Assembly: GCF_001647715.1 (NCBI RefSeq)
Contig: NZ_CP015600.1
Coordinates: 1,054,001-1,118,000, forward strand
Length of the DNA stretch: 64,000 bases
Source: Pseudomonas antarctica
GTDB lineage: Bacteria; Pseudomonadota; Gammaproteobacteria; Pseudomonadales; Pseudomonadaceae
Reading direction: 5' to 3'
The notes under the pieces are model-generated. The model was not told where the DNA came from and ran no database searches. It saw only the letters and a list, made by a program, of their open reading frames with translations. Numbering within the stretch: position 1 is the first letter of the stretch; each line of letters opens with the position of its first letter. Below are positions 1 through 11,638 of this stretch, piece by piece. A program made the position numbers and the translations under genes.

Positions 1-1
1 C

Positions 2-1530
<1,529 letters not shown>

Positions 1531-1698
1531 TTCCCGCTGCACGGGCGCAGGGAAGCGCCCGCCCGGGGTGTGTACGCGCATTAACGCTTGCGCATCCCGG
1601 CCGAATTTGTTTCAAATCGAGGCTGTAATGGCCTCGATCTGTGTCTGGCGCCGTTTGCGACCGGACAGCAATAGCCTGATGAAGGACTGACGTTTCCC

Positions 1699-2334
1699 AT
1701 GTTGACCATCGCACTGTCCAAGGGCCGCATCCTTGACGACACTTTGCCGCTTCTGGCTGAAGCCGGCATCGTGCCGACCGAGAATCCGGACAAGAGCCGC
1801 AAGCTGATCATCCCCACGACCCAGGACGACGTTCGCCTGCTGATCGTGCGGGCTACCGACGTGCCGACCTACGTTGAACATGGCGCGGCCGACCTCGGCG
1901 TCGCCGGCAAAGACGTGCTGATGGAATACGGCGGCCAGGGCCTTTACGAGCCGCTGGACCTGCGTATTGCCCTGTGCAAGCTGATGACCGCCGGCCGTGT
2001 CGGTGACGTCGAGCCCAAGGGCCGCCTGCGCGTGGCGACCAAGTTCGTCAACGTCGCCAAGCGCTACTACGCAGAACAAGGCCGTCAGGTCGACATCATC
2101 AAGCTCTACGGCTCGATGGAGCTGGCGCCGCTGATCGGCCTGGCCGACAAGATTATCGACGTGGTCGACACCGGCAACACGCTGCGTGCCAACGGTCTTG
2201 AGCCTCAGGATTTCATTGCCGACATCAGCTCTCGCCTGATCGTCAACAAAGCTTCGATGAAAATGCAACACGCCCGTATCCAGGCGTTGATCGACACCCT
2301 GCGCAAGGCAGTGGAGTCTCGACACCGCGGTTGA
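1699..2334 (+). CDS. hisG: ATP phosphoribosyltransferase, short form
   Basis: HisG condenses ATP and PRPP, the first step of histidine synthesis. At 211 aa it is the short form: it has the catalytic core (N-terminal [10 protein letters not shown] and the acidic PRPP-binding region VVDTGNTL) but lacks the roughly 80-residue C-terminal histidine-binding domain. Short HisG needs the HisRS-like regulatory subunit HisZ, which is not encoded in this window. It is co-oriented with murA upstream and hisD downstream, but the 375-bp gap before hisD contains a large palindromic element, so coupling to hisD is not simple. Confidence 0.96.
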   Translation: MLTIALSKGRILDDTLPLLAEAGIVPTENPDKSRKLIIPTTQDDVRLLIVRATDVPTYVEHGAADLGVAGKDVLMEYGGQGLYEPLDLRIALCKLMTAGRVGDVEPKGRLRVATKFVNVAKRYYAEQGRQVDIIKLYGSMELAPLIGLADKIIDVVDTGNTLRANGLEPQDFIADISSRLIVNKASMKMQHARIQALIDTLRKAVESRHRG

Positions 2335-2387
2335 CTCACCTGCGCGGCCTTGGGTCGCGCCCGTCTATCCGCCTCATAGCCAGAATT

Positions 2388-2681
2388 CTCAGGTGCCCAA
2401 GCGGATCGACTGCTGGGAAGGCGCGCTGACGTTCAATAACGAATCGCGCCTTACCCCAAAAGGCAACTTATGTTAGTAGAAGATTCTTTTTCAATAATTA
2501 GCGACGCGTAGCAGTCAGCCTTTTGAGGTAAGGCCCTGCGGGTTGGCACTGTGGTTGCGCCATGCTGCGTTGCGGGACTTGGTAAGGAAACAACCCTTAC
2601 CAGCGCCCGCGCCTTGCCTGGCACAACCACAGTACCAACGCGCTTCGTTATTGAACGTCAGCGCACCTTCGGGCGCCTGAG
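2388..2681. repeat. Cloverleaf-like palindromic element between hisG and hisD
   Basis: This 294-bp non-coding stretch can fold into a branched structure. The enclosing stem pairs 2417-2443 with 2644-2670 (27 bp, one mismatch), extended by 2388-2398 with 2671-2681. Arm A pairs 2448-2464 with 2518-2534 (17 bp, one mismatch). Arm B pairs 2542-2561 with 2620-2639 (20 bp, two mismatches), continued by 2572-2576/2606-2610 and 2580-2587/2595-2602. A short hairpin plus T5 (2659-2686) at the 3' end resembles an intrinsic terminator. It could be a hisD leader, an antisense structured RNA, or a small non-autonomous mobile element; the sequence alone does not decide. Confidence 0.75.
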
Positions 2682-2709
2682 TTTTTGCCAATCCTATGAG
2701 GCCCTCGCT

Positions 2710-4029
2710 ATGACCACGTCCACTGCAATTGCCCGACTCAACGCTGCCGACCCGGATTTCGCCTATCATCTGGATCATCTGCTGAGCTGGGAAAGCGTGT
2801 CCGACGACTCGGTCAACGTGCGAGTGCTCGACATCATCAAGGCCGTGCGCGAGCGCGGTGATGCGGCGCTGGTGGACTTCACTCGCCAGTTCGACGGCCT
2901 CGACGTCGCGTCGATGTCGGACCTGATCCTGCCCCGCGAACGCCTCGAGCTGGCCCTGACGCGTATCACTGTGCCTCAGCGCGAAGCATTGGAAGTCGCG
3001 GCGGCGCGGGTGCGCAGTTACCACGAAAAACAGAAGCAGGATTCCTGGAGCTACACCGAGGCCGATGGCACCGTGCTGGGCCAAAAGGTCACGCCTCTGG
3101 ACCGCGCCGGCCTGTACGTGCCGGGCGGTAAAGCCTCGTACCCGTCGTCGGTACTGATGAACGCAATCCCGGCCAAAGTGGCGGGCGTGACCGAAGTGGT
3201 CATGGTCGTGCCGACCCCGCGCGGTGAAATCAACGAGCTGGTACTGGCGGCAGCCTGCATCGCCGGCGTTGACCGCGTGTTCACCATCGGTGGTGCTCAA
3301 GCCGTTGCGGCGCTGGCCTACGGTACCGAAAGCGTGCCGAAGGTCGACAAAGTGGTCGGTCCCGGCAACATCTACGTGGCCACCGCCAAGCGCCACGTAT
3401 TTGGCCAGGTCGGTATCGACATGATCGCAGGCCCCTCGGAAATCCTGGTGGTGTGTGACGGCCAGACCGACCCGGACTGGATCGCCATGGACCTGTTTTC
3501 TCAGGCCGAGCACGATGAAGACGCCCAGGCGATCCTGGTCAGCCCCGACGCCGAGTTCCTCGACAAGGTCGCCGCCAGCATCAACAAGCTGCTGCCGACC
3601 ATGGAACGCGCCGAGATCATCGAGAAGTCGATCAATGGGCGTGGCGCGCTGATCCTGGTGCGTGACATGGAGCAGGCCATCGAAGTGGCCAACCGCATTG
3701 CGCCGGAGCACTTGGAGTTGTCCGTGGCTGACCCACAAGCCTGGCTGCCGTCGATTCGCCACGCCGGTGCGATCTTCATGGGGCGCCACACCAGCGAAGC
3801 CCTGGGCGACTACTGTGCAGGCCCGAACCACGTGCTGCCGACTTCCGGCACTGCGCGCTTCTCGTCGCCGCTGGGGGTCTATGACTTCCAGAAGCGCTCG
3901 TCGATCATCTTCTGCTCGCCACAAGGTGCATCCGAGCTGGGCAAGACCGCCTCGGTGCTGGCCCGTGGTGAATCCCTCAGCGCTCACGCCCGCAGCGCCG
4001 AATACCGCATCCTTGAAGAAGGGAACTAA
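2710..4029 (+). CDS. hisD: Histidinol dehydrogenase
   Basis: HisD is a zinc enzyme that oxidises histidinol to histidine in two NAD-dependent steps, the end of the pathway. The 439-aa length is normal. Diagnostic segments are [22 protein letters not shown], the zinc-ligand region [13 protein letters not shown], and [17 protein letters not shown] near the C-terminus. The frame is open back to 2551, but that extension lies in the palindromic element and has no family character, so the ATG at 2710 ([10 protein letters not shown]) is chosen. hisC begins 3 bp after the stop, which implies translational coupling. Confidence 0.97.
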   Translation: MTTSTAIARLNAADPDFAYHLDHLLSWESVSDDSVNVRVLDIIKAVRERGDAALVDFTRQFDGLDVASMSDLILPRERLELALTRITVPQREALEVAAARVRSYHEKQKQDSWSYTEADGTVLGQKVTPLDRAGLYVPGGKASYPSSVLMNAIPAKVAGVTEVVMVVPTPRGEINELVLAAACIAGVDRVFTIGGAQAVAALAYGTESVPKVDKVVGPGNIYVATAKRHVFGQVGIDMIAGPSEILVVCDGQTDPDWIAMDLFSQAEHDEDAQAILVSPDAEFLDKVAASINKLLPTMERAEIIEKSINGRGALILVRDMEQAIEVANRIAPEHLELSVADPQAWLPSIRHAGAIFMGRHTSEALGDYCAGPNHVLPTSGTARFSSPLGVYDFQKRSSIIFCSPQGASELGKTASVLARGESLSAHARSAEYRILEEGN

Positions 4030-4032
4030 GAC

Positions 4033-5085
4033 ATGAGCAAATTCTGGAGCCCTTTCGTCAAGGACCTCGTGCCTTACGTACCTGGCGAGCAGCCGAAGCT
4101 GACCAAGCTGGTCAAGCTCAATACCAATGAAAACCCGTACGGCCCGTCCCCCAAGGCGTTGGCAGCCATGCAGGCCGAGTTGAACGACAACTTGCGCCTG
4201 TACCCGGACCCCAACAGCGACCTGCTCAAGCAGGCGGTGGCCAAGTATTACGGGATTGATGCCGGCAAGGTGTTCCTCGGTAACGGTTCCGACGAAGTCC
4301 TGGCGCACATTTTCCACGGTCTGTTCCAGCACGACCTGCCGCTGCTGTTTCCGGATATCAGCTACAGCTTTTATCCGGTTTACTGCGGTCTTTATGGCAT
4401 CAAGTCTGACCCGATCCCGTTGGATGAGCAGTTCCAGATTCGTGTTGCCGACTACGCCAGGCCTAACGGCGGGATCATCTTCCCCAACCCGAACGCGCCG
4501 ACTGGCTGCGTGCTGGCACTGGATGCGGTGGAACAGATCCTCAAGGCCAGCCCGGATTCGGTGGTGGTGGTCGATGAGGCCTATATCGACTTCGGTGGCG
4601 AAACGGCCATCAGCCTGGTGGATCGCTATCCGAACCTGCTGGTGACCCAGACCCTGTCCAAATCGCGCTCACTGGCCGGTTTGCGCGTGGGCCTGGCGGT
4701 GGGCCACCCGGACCTGATCGAGGCGCTGGAGCGGGTCAAGAACAGCTTCAACTCCTATCCGTTGGATCGGCTGGCGATTGTTGGTGCGGCGGCGGCATTC
4801 GAGGACCGTGAATACTTCGAGAAGACCTGCCAGCAGGTGATCGAGAGCCGTAACCAGGTGGTCGCGCAACTGCAAGCCAAAGGCTTTGAAGTGTTGCCGT
4901 CGGCGGCCAATTTCATCTTTGCTCGCCACTCACGGCACGACGCCGCTGGTTTGGCCGCGAAGTTGCGTGAGCAGGGCGTGATTGTGCGGCACTTCAAGCA
5001 GGAGCGGATTGCCCAGTTCCTGCGGATCAGCATCGGTACGCCGGAGCAGAACCAGGCGCTGATTGATGGCCTTGGCGAGCTTTAA
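4033..5085 (+). CDS. hisC: Histidinol-phosphate aminotransferase
   Basis: A PLP-dependent class I/II aminotransferase that converts imidazole-acetol phosphate to histidinol phosphate. The protein has 350 residues. [12 protein letters not shown] at the N-terminus, the NPNAPTG segment near 152-158, DEAYIDF at 181-187 and the PLP lysine K210 in [12 protein letters not shown] are all present. It forms a tight pair with hisD. A REPIN lies between its end and the convergent uracil permease gene. Pseudomonads often carry more than one hisC; this is the copy linked to hisD. Confidence 0.96.
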   Translation: MSKFWSPFVKDLVPYVPGEQPKLTKLVKLNTNENPYGPSPKALAAMQAELNDNLRLYPDPNSDLLKQAVAKYYGIDAGKVFLGNGSDEVLAHIFHGLFQHDLPLLFPDISYSFYPVYCGLYGIKSDPIPLDEQFQIRVADYARPNGGIIFPNPNAPTGCVLALDAVEQILKASPDSVVVVDEAYIDFGGETAISLVDRYPNLLVTQTLSKSRSLAGLRVGLAVGHPDLIEALERVKNSFNSYPLDRLAIVGAAAAFEDREYFEKTCQQVIESRNQVVAQLQAKGFEVLPSAANFIFARHSRHDAAGLAAKLREQGVIVRHFKQERIAQFLRISIGTPEQNQALIDGLGEL

Positions 5086-5101
5086 CATCCGCTGAAAGCA
5101 A

Positions 5102-5193
5102 ATGTGGGAGGGGGCTTGCTCCCGATGGCGGAGTGTCAGTCGACATCTAATTGACTGATTTACCGTCATCGGGAGCAAGCCCCCTCCCACATT
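5102..5193. repeat. REPIN 1 (GGGAGGGGGCTTGCTCCCGAT type)
   Basis: Two inverted REP sequences (5103-5128 and about 5167-5192) flank a short spacer and would form a long hairpin. The element sits between the convergent hisC and uraA stop codons. Both arms are the same subtype, so it looks like an intact, recently mobile copy. Confidence 0.93.
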
Positions 5194-5209
5194 GTTTTTG
5201 CGGCGTTGG

Positions 5210-6490
5210 TTACAGCAACGGCTCATCCGGCTTCTTGTTCTTCCAGCCATCATTGCCCGGCAGCAGCAGGTTCAGTGCAATGGCTACCACCGCACACAGG
5301 GCAATGCCCTTGAGGCCGAAATCATCCGGACCGGTGCCGGTGCCGACCAGCACACCGCCAATCCCGAACACCAGGGTCACCGACACAATCACCAGATTGC
5401 GCGCTTCCCCAAGGTCGATCTTGTGGCGGATCAGCGTGTTCATGCCTACCGCGGCAATCGAGCCGAACAGCAGGCACAGAATCCCGCCCATTACCGGTAT
5501 TGGAATGCTCTGCAGCAGTGCGCCGAACTTGCCGATAAATGCCAGGCTGATGGCAAACACCGCCGCCCAGGTCATGATTTTCGGGTTGTAGTTCTTGGTC
5601 AGCATCACTGCGCCGGTCACTTCGGCGTACGTGGTGTTCGGCGGGCCGCCAAACAGCCCGGCAGCCGTGGTGGCAATGCCGTCACCGAGCAAGGTGCGAT
5701 GCAGGCCGGGCTTCTTCAGGTAGTCGCGACCGGTCACGCTGCCCACTGCAATCACACCACCGATATGTTCGATCGCCGGCGCCAGGGCCACCGGGACGAT
5801 AAACAGGATCGCCTGCCAGTTGAACTCCGGCGCGGTGAAGTGGGGCAGGGCGAACCACGGCGCAGCAGCGATTTTCGCCGTGTCGACCACGCCAAAGTAG
5901 AAGGCCATGGCAAAACCTACCAGCACACCGGAGATGATCGGCACCAGGCGGAAAATGCCTTTGCCGAATACCGCCACGATCAAGGTGGTGAGCAGCGCCG
6001 GCATCGAAATCAGCATCGCTGTCTGGTAATGGATCAGCTCACTGCCATCACCGGCTTTACCCATCGCCATATTGGCGGCAATCGGCGCCATGGCCAGGCC
6101 GATGGAAATAATCACCGGGCCGATCACCACGGGCGGTAGCAGGCGGTCGATAAAACCGGTGCCTTTGACCTTCACGGCCAGCCCCAGGAACGTATAAACG
6201 AAACCAGCCGCCATCACGCCGCCCATGGTCGCCGCGAGGCCGAACTGGCCTTTGGCGAGAATGATCGGGGTGATGAACGCAAAGCTCGACGCCAGGAACA
6301 CGGGCACCTGCCGCCCTGTGACTACCTGAAACAGCAAGGTGCCAAGGCCGGCGGTAAACAGTGCAACGTTTGGATCAAGACCTGTGATCAGCGGCATCAA
6401 CACCAGCGCGCCAAATGCTACGAAGAGCATTTGTGCGCCAGACAGGATCTGGCGCCAAAGCGGGTCGTTGAATTCATCCTGCATGCTCAA
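5210..6490 (-). CDS. uraA: Uracil permease, NCS2 family
   Basis: A 426-aa polytopic inner-membrane protein of the nucleobase:cation symporter-2 family that imports uracil. Many hydrophobic segments run through the protein, and the central region [20 protein letters not shown] followed by HIGGVIAVG and [10 protein letters not shown] is characteristic of UraA/xanthine-uracil permeases. The assignment to uracil rests on linkage: its ATG overlaps the upp stop by 4 bases (6487-6490), so uptake and phosphoribosylation of uracil are co-translated. A hydrophilic lysine-rich tail (NKKPDEPLL) ends the protein. Confidence 0.94.
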   Translation of the reverse strand: MSMQDEFNDPLWRQILSGAQMLFVAFGALVLMPLITGLDPNVALFTAGLGTLLFQVVTGRQVPVFLASSFAFITPIILAKGQFGLAATMGGVMAAGFVYTFLGLAVKVKGTGFIDRLLPPVVIGPVIISIGLAMAPIAANMAMGKAGDGSELIHYQTAMLISMPALLTTLIVAVFGKGIFRLVPIISGVLVGFAMAFYFGVVDTAKIAAAPWFALPHFTAPEFNWQAILFIVPVALAPAIEHIGGVIAVGSVTGRDYLKKPGLHRTLLGDGIATTAAGLFGGPPNTTYAEVTGAVMLTKNYNPKIMTWAAVFAISLAFIGKFGALLQSIPIPVMGGILCLLFGSIAAVGMNTLIRHKIDLGEARNLVIVSVTLVFGIGGVLVGTGTGPDDFGLKGIALCAVVAIALNLLLPGNDGWKNKKPDEPLL

Positions 6491-7125
6491 GCGTCCTTCT
6501 GCTTGGTGCCGAAGATCTTGTCACCGGCATCGCCCAGGCCTGGGATGATGTAGCCGTGTTCGTTCAGGCGCTCATCAATGGACGCGGTATAAATCTGCAC
6601 GTCCGGGTGGGCCTTCTCGACGGCGGCGATGCCTTCGGGGGCGGCGACCAGCACCATGGCGCGGATGTCCTTGCAACCGGCTTTTTTCAGCAAGTCGATG
6701 GTGGCAACCATGGAACTGCCGGTGGCGAGCATCGGGTCGATGATCATCGCCAGGCGCTCGTTGATTTCCGGTACGAGTTTTTCCAGGTAGGTGTGGGCCT
6801 GCAAGGTTTCTTCATTACGCGCCACGCCGACGGCGCTGACTTTGGCGCCCGGGATCAGGCTGAGTACGCCTTCGAGCATGCCGATACCGGCGCGCAGGAT
6901 CGGCACCACGGTGATTTTCTTACCAGCGATTTTCTCGACCTGGACGGGACCGGCCCAACCGGGGATCTCGTAGGTTTCCAGAGGCAAATCTTTGGTAGCT
7001 TCGTAAGTGAGCAGCGCTCCGACTTCCTGAGCAAGCTCACGGAAGTTCTTCGTGCTAATGTCGGCGCGGCGCATAAGGCCGAGTTTGTGTCGGATCAGCG
7101 GGTGGCGGATCTCGCGAGTGGGCAT
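6487..7125 (-). CDS. upp: Uracil phosphoribosyltransferase
   Basis: Upp salvages uracil by converting it, with PRPP, to UMP. It is 212 aa long; the frame is open 24 bp further upstream, but the family start is [14 protein letters not shown] at 7125. The PRPP-binding motif is [13 protein letters not shown], and the C-terminal uracil-binding segment is [16 protein letters not shown]. It is the first gene of a upp-uraA operon, divergent from hpt across a 164-bp promoter region. Confidence 0.97.
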   Translation of the reverse strand: MPTREIRHPLIRHKLGLMRRADISTKNFRELAQEVGALLTYEATKDLPLETYEIPGWAGPVQVEKIAGKKITVVPILRAGIGMLEGVLSLIPGAKVSAVGVARNEETLQAHTYLEKLVPEINERLAMIIDPMLATGSSMVATIDLLKKAGCKDIRAMVLVAAPEGIAAVEKAHPDVQIYTASIDERLNEHGYIIPGLGDAGDKIFGTKQKDA

Positions 7126-7289
7126 GGGAAAGGCTCCGGCGGCGGGCAAAAAAACCGGCCTAGATTAATCTATCCGAGGGTGTTGTCCTATAGACATCTA
7201 GTACGTTAGTCCATTAAGGCTTGATCGTTGCGCCTCACATGCGTACCTTTGCCCGCTTTTCTTGCCACAGCACCCCCTTGGAGAGCGCC

Positions 7290-7847
7290 ATGTCCGCTGA
7301 TCTCGAGCATATCCGTCAAATCATGCGCGAGGCTGACTGCCTGTACACCGAAGCGCAAGTCGAAGAAGCGATCGCCAAGGTTGGCGCACACATCACCCGC
7401 GAAATGGCCGAGACCAACCCGGTGGTGTTCTGTGTGATGAACGGCGGCCTGATCTTCGCCGGCAAATTGCTCACCCACCTGCAATTCCCGTTGGAAGCTT
7501 CCTACCTGCACGCTACCCGTTATCGCAACGAAACCACCGGCGGCGACCTGTTCTGGAAAGCCAAGCCGGAAGTCTCGTTCATTGATCGCGACGTGCTGAT
7601 CATCGACGACATCCTCGATGAAGGTCACACCCTGGGCGCAATCATCGACTTCTGCAAACACGCCGGCGCACGCAAAGTGCACACCGCCGTGCTGATCGAC
7701 AAAGACCACGACCGTAAGGCCCGTCCGGACCTGAAAGCCGATTACGTCGGCCTGCCGTGCATCGACCGCTACATTTTCGGTTACGGCATGGACTACAAAG
7801 GCTACTGGCGTAACGCCAATGGGATCTTCGCCGTTAAAGGGATGTAA
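7290..7847 (+). CDS. hpt: Hypoxanthine(-guanine) phosphoribosyltransferase
   Basis: A type I phosphoribosyltransferase for purine salvage, 185 aa. The PRPP loop VLIIDDILDEGHTL is at residues 102-115 and the base-binding region DYVGLPCIDRYIFGYGMDYKG follows. The ATG at 7290 has a GGAGAGCG ribosome-binding region just upstream, so a longer open extension to 7221 is not used. It is divergent from upp, which places purine and pyrimidine salvage side by side. The next gene starts only 3 bp after the stop. Confidence 0.95.
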   Translation: MSADLEHIRQIMREADCLYTEAQVEEAIAKVGAHITREMAETNPVVFCVMNGGLIFAGKLLTHLQFPLEASYLHATRYRNETTGGDLFWKAKPEVSFIDRDVLIIDDILDEGHTLGAIIDFCKHAGARKVHTAVLIDKDHDRKARPDLKADYVGLPCIDRYIFGYGMDYKGYWRNANGIFAVKGM

Positions 7848-7850
7848 TCC

Positions 7851-8318
7851 GTGGTCCGCTTTCTTGATCAGACGCTGTTCACCGAATTGGCCGAGAAAGC
7901 GGCCGCCAGCCCCCGTGGTCGGCACCACCACAACTTCCATCAGATGGAAGAGCCGTGTCATCGCCTGGCCGTCGGCTTGCAACCTGAGACGTATGTGCCG
8001 CCTCATCGGCACTTGAGCGCGGACAAGGCGGAAACCCTGCTGGTGCTCAAGGGCAGCCTGGGCCTGTTGGTGTTCAGTGATACCGGCGAGGTGATCGCCA
8101 AGCGCGTGATGCAGGCGGGTGGCGAATGTGCGGGTGTCGACCTGCCACCGGGCGTCTTTCATGGCTTGGTGGTGCTGGAGCCCGATACGGTGATGTTCGA
8201 ATGCAAGGCCGGGCCGTATCGAGCGCTGGGCGAGGGCGAGGCGGCTGACTGGGCCCCGCGCGAAGGCGATGCCGGCGTCGCCGTGTATCAACGCTGGATG
8301 CTTGCCCAGTTCGATTGA
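7851..8318 (+). CDS. WbuC-family cupin-fold metalloprotein
   Basis: A 155-aa protein that starts with GTG 3 bp after hpt, so it is probably co-translated. It carries a single cupin barrel: VPPHRHLSADKAETLLVLKG supplies the first metal-binding cluster, and LPPGVFHGLVVLEPDTVMFECKAGPY the second. An HHHNFHQ patch near residue 25 precedes the barrel. This matches the WbuC family, named from O-antigen loci and of unknown reaction; the neighbourhood here offers no O-antigen context. The function is therefore inferred only to the level of a metal-binding cupin. Confidence 0.8.
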   Translation: MVRFLDQTLFTELAEKAAASPRGRHHHNFHQMEEPCHRLAVGLQPETYVPPHRHLSADKAETLLVLKGSLGLLVFSDTGEVIAKRVMQAGGECAGVDLPPGVFHGLVVLEPDTVMFECKAGPYRALGEGEAADWAPREGDAGVAVYQRWMLAQFD

Positions 8319-8353
8319 GCTACAGTGCTCGGCCATCTCTCACGGAGCGGCCC

Positions 8354-8839
8354 ATGAGCCTGTTGATACGCACCTGCGCCGCCCTGGCGTTGACCCTCAG
8401 CCTGCCCCTGGCGGCGGCGCCCGCGCCGATGCACAGCCAATTCCTGCCGCCGGATGACCTTACCCTGCGCGCCAACACCCCCGACCAGCAGCAACTGCTG
8501 CAAGTCACCGAGTACGCGGTGGTGGTGGGTAACCAGCGGCAATCCACGCAGCAGCCCATCCCGGTGACCTCGCCGTTGATGATTCGCCTCAAGGGCAAGT
8601 CCCTGAACAAAGGCGCGACCATCAGCCAGGTGGTGCTCAATTTTGACGCCGAAAGCAAAAGCCTGAAAAAGCCAGTGTTCGATAACACCAGCAAAACCCT
8701 GACGTTGTCATACCCGATGGCGCAGTACCGGGTGATTGTCGACTTGCTGCGCAATGACACGGTGTACGTGCAGTTCCTCAGTTACGCCAACGGGCATATC
8801 TGGGCGGACCTGCACACCGGCGCTGTTCGCGCTAAATGA
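8354..8839 (+). CDS. Secreted YccT/DUF2057-like hypothetical protein
   Basis: A 161-aa protein with a clear N-terminal signal peptide (MSLLIRTCAALALTLSLP, cleavage likely near AAA-AP). The mature part is polar and beta-rich, with repeated short strands such as EYAVVVGNQRQS and YRVIVDLLRNDTVYVQF. The start at 8354 follows GGAGCGG. I do not recognise a catalytic motif; the resemblance to periplasmic DUF2057 proteins is weak. In the P. aeruginosa order I recall, a hypothetical gene also lies between hpt and mqo. Confidence 0.7.
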   Translation: MSLLIRTCAALALTLSLPLAAAPAPMHSQFLPPDDLTLRANTPDQQQLLQVTEYAVVVGNQRQSTQQPIPVTSPLMIRLKGKSLNKGATISQVVLNFDAESKSLKKPVFDNTSKTLTLSYPMAQYRVIVDLLRNDTVYVQFLSYANGHIWADLHTGAVRAK

Positions 8840-8877
8840 TTCAGCCGACACGCGTTCAGTCATGTGAATGCAATCAA

Positions 8878-8966
8878 TGTGGGAGCTGGCTTGCCTGCGA
8901 TAGCGGTGAGCCAGTTGGCCCAACTGTCACTGATGCAACACTATCGCAGGCAAGCCAGTTCCCACA
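8878..8966. repeat. REPIN 2 (GGGAGCTGGCTTGCCTGCGATAGC type)
   Basis: Inverted REP pair between two co-oriented genes. The left arm reads GTGGGAGCTGGCTTGCCTGC and the right arm is its inverse with one change (CCAGTTCCC). The spacer itself contains a small palindrome around TTGGCCCAA. Confidence 0.92.
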
Positions 8967-9047
8967 GGTGTGCTTGGTTGTTTTCGAAGGGGGTGTCTGG
9001 CAGGTAGACTTCCTCTCCCGTGTAATGTCTGCAGGCTGGAGTCGGTA

Positions 9048-9335
9048 ATGCGTAAAGATAAGAAACAGGTGATTGGTGACGAGATCGGCGACGACCAGAT
9101 CAAGTTGTTCCTGGACTTCGAACCGGTCGATGCGACTTCACCGTCCCTGCACAAACTGATCAAGGCCTACCGTGGCCTGCGTATCGATGACTTTGCGCGG
9201 TTCCTGGGCTTTTTCAAGGAAGCAGGCCTGGACCTCGACGGCAAGGATGAGCATGGCCAGACCTTCGTTGACCTGATCAAGGATCAGCGTAACGCCGCCG
9301 AGTACATCGAGCTGATCGAAAACGCTCGCGGCTGA
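9048..9335 (+). CDS. Conserved PA4642-like hypothetical protein
   Basis: A 95-aa acidic, soluble protein conserved in Pseudomonas next to mqo. It begins MRKDKKQVIGDEIGDDQIKL and ends with EYIELIENARG. A candidate RBS (GGAGTCGG) sits just upstream of 9048. No enzyme motif is visible; the small predicted helical domain (residues 35-90) could mediate protein contacts. The function is unknown. It is convergent with mqo across a shared terminator. Confidence 0.75.
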   Translation: MRKDKKQVIGDEIGDDQIKLFLDFEPVDATSPSLHKLIKAYRGLRIDDFARFLGFFKEAGLDLDGKDEHGQTFVDLIKDQRNAAEYIELIENARG

Positions 9336-9348
9336 TTATCCGAGACAT

Positions 9349-9390
9349 AAAAAAACGCCCCGTTCTCATGCACAGAGCGGGGCGTTTTTT
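9349..9390. terminator. Bidirectional intrinsic terminator
   Basis: A stem of AACGCCCCG pairs with CGGGGCGTT. It is flanked by an A-run on the left and a T-run on the right, so it can end both the PA4642-like transcript (+) and the mqo transcript (-). Confidence 0.92.
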
Positions 9391-9404
9391 ATTGCGTTAA
9401 AGCC

Positions 9405-10913
9405 TCAAGCGTAGCTTTCGGCCTCATTGCTTTGCTCAACCAGTTCCAGGCTGATGTTGTTCTGCGTGTTGATCTTGCGATACAGCTCGGCATCCGTCTC
9501 CAGCACTTTTTCCCGGGCCGGGAAGATCTCGTGCAGCTTGGCGGCCCACTCACCAGCAGTCTTGGCCGGGAAGCAGCGCTCGATCAGTTCGAGCATGATC
9601 GACACCGTCACCGAAGCGCCCGGGGACGCGCCCAGCAGGGCTGCCAGCGAGCCGTCTTTGGCCGCCACCAGCTCGGTGCCGAATTGCAGCACGCCGCCTT
9701 TTTTCGGGTCTTTCTTGATGATCTGTACCCGTTGGCCGGCCACTTCCAGGCGCCAGTCTTCGGCTTTTGCCTCAGGGTAGAAGCGGCGCAAGGATTCCAG
9801 GCGTTGCTCCATGGACTGCATGACTTCGCTGACCAGGTACTTGGTCAGGTCCATGTTATCGCGGGCCACGGCCAGCATCGGGCCGATGTTGCCGGCGCGA
9901 ACCGACAGTGGCAGGTCAAGGAACGAGCCGTGCTTGAGGAACTTGGTGGTGAAACCGGCGTAGGGTCCGAACAGCAGGGATTTCTTGCCATCGACCACGC
10001 GGGTGTCCAGGTGCGGCACGGACATTGGCGGCGAACCCACGGCGGCCTGGCTGTAGACCTTGGCCTGGTGGTGCTTGACCACTTCCGGGTTGTCGCAACG
10101 TAGCCACTGACCGCTGACCGGGAAACCACCGAAGCCTTTGCTTTCTTCGATGCCAGAGGCTTGCAGCAGCGGCAGGGCCGCGCCACCGGCGCCGAGGAAC
10201 ACGAACTTGGCGTCCACTTCACGGCTGTTGCCGCTGTTGACGTCCTTGATGCTGACGGTCCAGCCCGCGCCATTACGCTTGAGGCCGGTAACGCGCTTGC
10301 TGTACTTGACCTGGGCGTCGGCCGAGCTGCTCAGGTGGCTGAGCAACTGGTTGGTCAGGGCGCCGAAGTTGACGTCGGTGCCATTCATGACGCGGGTGGC
10401 AGCGATTTTTTCGTCGAGTGGGCGGCCCGGCATCATCAAAGGCATCCACTCGGCCATCTCATTGCGATCTTCGGTGTAGTGCATGTCCGAGAACGCGTGG
10501 TGCTGGCTGAGGGTTTCAAAGCGCTTCTTGAGGAAGGAAACGCCTTTTTCACCCTGCACGAAGCTCAGGTGCGGCACTGGGCTGATAAAGGATTTGGACG
10601 AGCCAAAGGTGCCCTTTTTGGTCAGGTACGCCCAGAACTGCTTCGACACCTCGAACTGGGTGTTGATGTGCACGGCTTTCTTGATATCGATAGAGCCGTC
10701 GGTTGCCTGCGGCGTGTAGTTCAGCTCGCACAGACCAGCGTGGCCGGTACCGGCGTTGTTCCACGGGTTGGAACTCTCCGCGGCACCCGAATCCATCAGC
10801 TCAACGACTTCCAGCTTGAGGCCGGGGTCGAGCTCTTTGAGCAATACGGCCAGGGTGGCACTCATGATGCCGGCCCCTACCAGTACTACGTCGACTGCTT
10901 CGTTATGCGCCAT
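9405..10913 (-). CDS. mqo: Malate:quinone oxidoreductase
   Basis: A membrane-associated FAD enzyme that oxidises malate to oxaloacetate and passes electrons to quinone, replacing or supplementing NAD-malate dehydrogenase in the TCA cycle. It has 502 residues. The N-terminal FAD-binding fold [16 protein letters not shown] (residues 6-21), [20 protein letters not shown] near 50-68, and [10 protein letters not shown] are family hallmarks. An RBS, GGAGACG, precedes the ATG. The tail (SNEAESYA) is short and polar. Pseudomonads commonly have two mqo paralogues; linkage to hpt, upp and uraA corresponds to the mqoB position as I recall it from P. aeruginosa. Confidence 0.95.
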   Translation of the reverse strand: MAHNEAVDVVLVGAGIMSATLAVLLKELDPGLKLEVVELMDSGAAESSNPWNNAGTGHAGLCELNYTPQATDGSIDIKKAVHINTQFEVSKQFWAYLTKKGTFGSSKSFISPVPHLSFVQGEKGVSFLKKRFETLSQHHAFSDMHYTEDRNEMAEWMPLMMPGRPLDEKIAATRVMNGTDVNFGALTNQLLSHLSSSADAQVKYSKRVTGLKRNGAGWTVSIKDVNSGNSREVDAKFVFLGAGGAALPLLQASGIEESKGFGGFPVSGQWLRCDNPEVVKHHQAKVYSQAAVGSPPMSVPHLDTRVVDGKKSLLFGPYAGFTTKFLKHGSFLDLPLSVRAGNIGPMLAVARDNMDLTKYLVSEVMQSMEQRLESLRRFYPEAKAEDWRLEVAGQRVQIIKKDPKKGGVLQFGTELVAAKDGSLAALLGASPGASVTVSIMLELIERCFPAKTAGEWAAKLHEIFPAREKVLETDAELYRKINTQNNISLELVEQSNEAESYA

Positions 10914-11638
10914 TTAACGCGTCTCCAAAATCTGCAGCACCAAATTGACGGCATGGCTGCCAGGAGTGACGGGGCGGTTCACGTGTTGCCCCAGGTTACC
11001 CATGGCCAGGATCGCCATGTCCGATTCGCAATTCTTTGCATCTTCAGCACACGCTTCCTGCCGGGCTAATCTGCCTATGAACGCATTCATGGGCGCCTGT
11101 GGCAATTCGACTTATGGTCAAAGCGTGCGATTTGTGCAACCAATCCGTAGCGGACAGGCTCAAGCTCCGGTGTTTGAGGAGTGCTCGGTCCTGTGTGGTT
11201 GGGCTGTTCCAGACGCTGATGGTGCTTGTACAAACGCCAAACTATTCATTTGCTCGCCACACTCTTGTGAAGTTGTGAAAACCCGTTTTTTCACGCTCTT
11301 TTGAAGACGTGAACCTCAAAAAAGGGCTGCCCCAGCCTGGCACCTGGCCCGCAAACCTCTGCCGACAGGCGGCAAAACGGGCAAACAACTCAAGTGGCCG
11401 AGCGCAATGGCAGCTCTGGCAGATTCGGCAAAGAGGGGTGGTTTGCAAAGAAAACAGCAAGCGCGCCAGCTTCACTCGATCTGTGTGGGCGGCTCTCTGT
11501 GGGCGATTTGGGGGTTAATACCGAGGCATTAACGATGCTGCGAGGCCCGATCAGGAGACGTCCTTATAATCGGGGGGAGATTGTAGCGAAGAACGCCAAG
11601 GAAATGGGCGTGTTTTATGACTTTTATTAGTGTCTCGG
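10914..11638. other. Gene-poor stretch upstream of mqo
   Basis: I find no convincing protein gene in these 725 bp; the short open frames lack ribosome-binding sites and family features. The mqo promoter should lie at the left end. A TATAAT hexamer stands at 11565-11570, and about 25 bp downstream lies a weak hairpin (ACGCC 11593-11597 with GGCGT 11607-11611) followed by GTTTTA, so a short transcript is possible. An inverted repeat GTTAAT/ATTAAC flanks ACCGAGGC near 11514-11533. Confidence 0.4.

Noticed and set aside
2659..2686. A classical histidine attenuator before hisD
   Set aside because: A hairpin with T5 is present, but no leader peptide with a run of histidine codons is seen, so a ribosome-stalling attenuator is not supported.
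2515..4332. A 605-codon minus-strand frame opposite hisD and hisC
   Set aside because: Shadow of hisD; translation has no family character.
10914..11105. A 63-codon minus-strand frame upstream of mqo
   Set aside because: It occupies the expected mqo promoter region, has no family features, and its stop coincides with the mqo ribosome-binding site.
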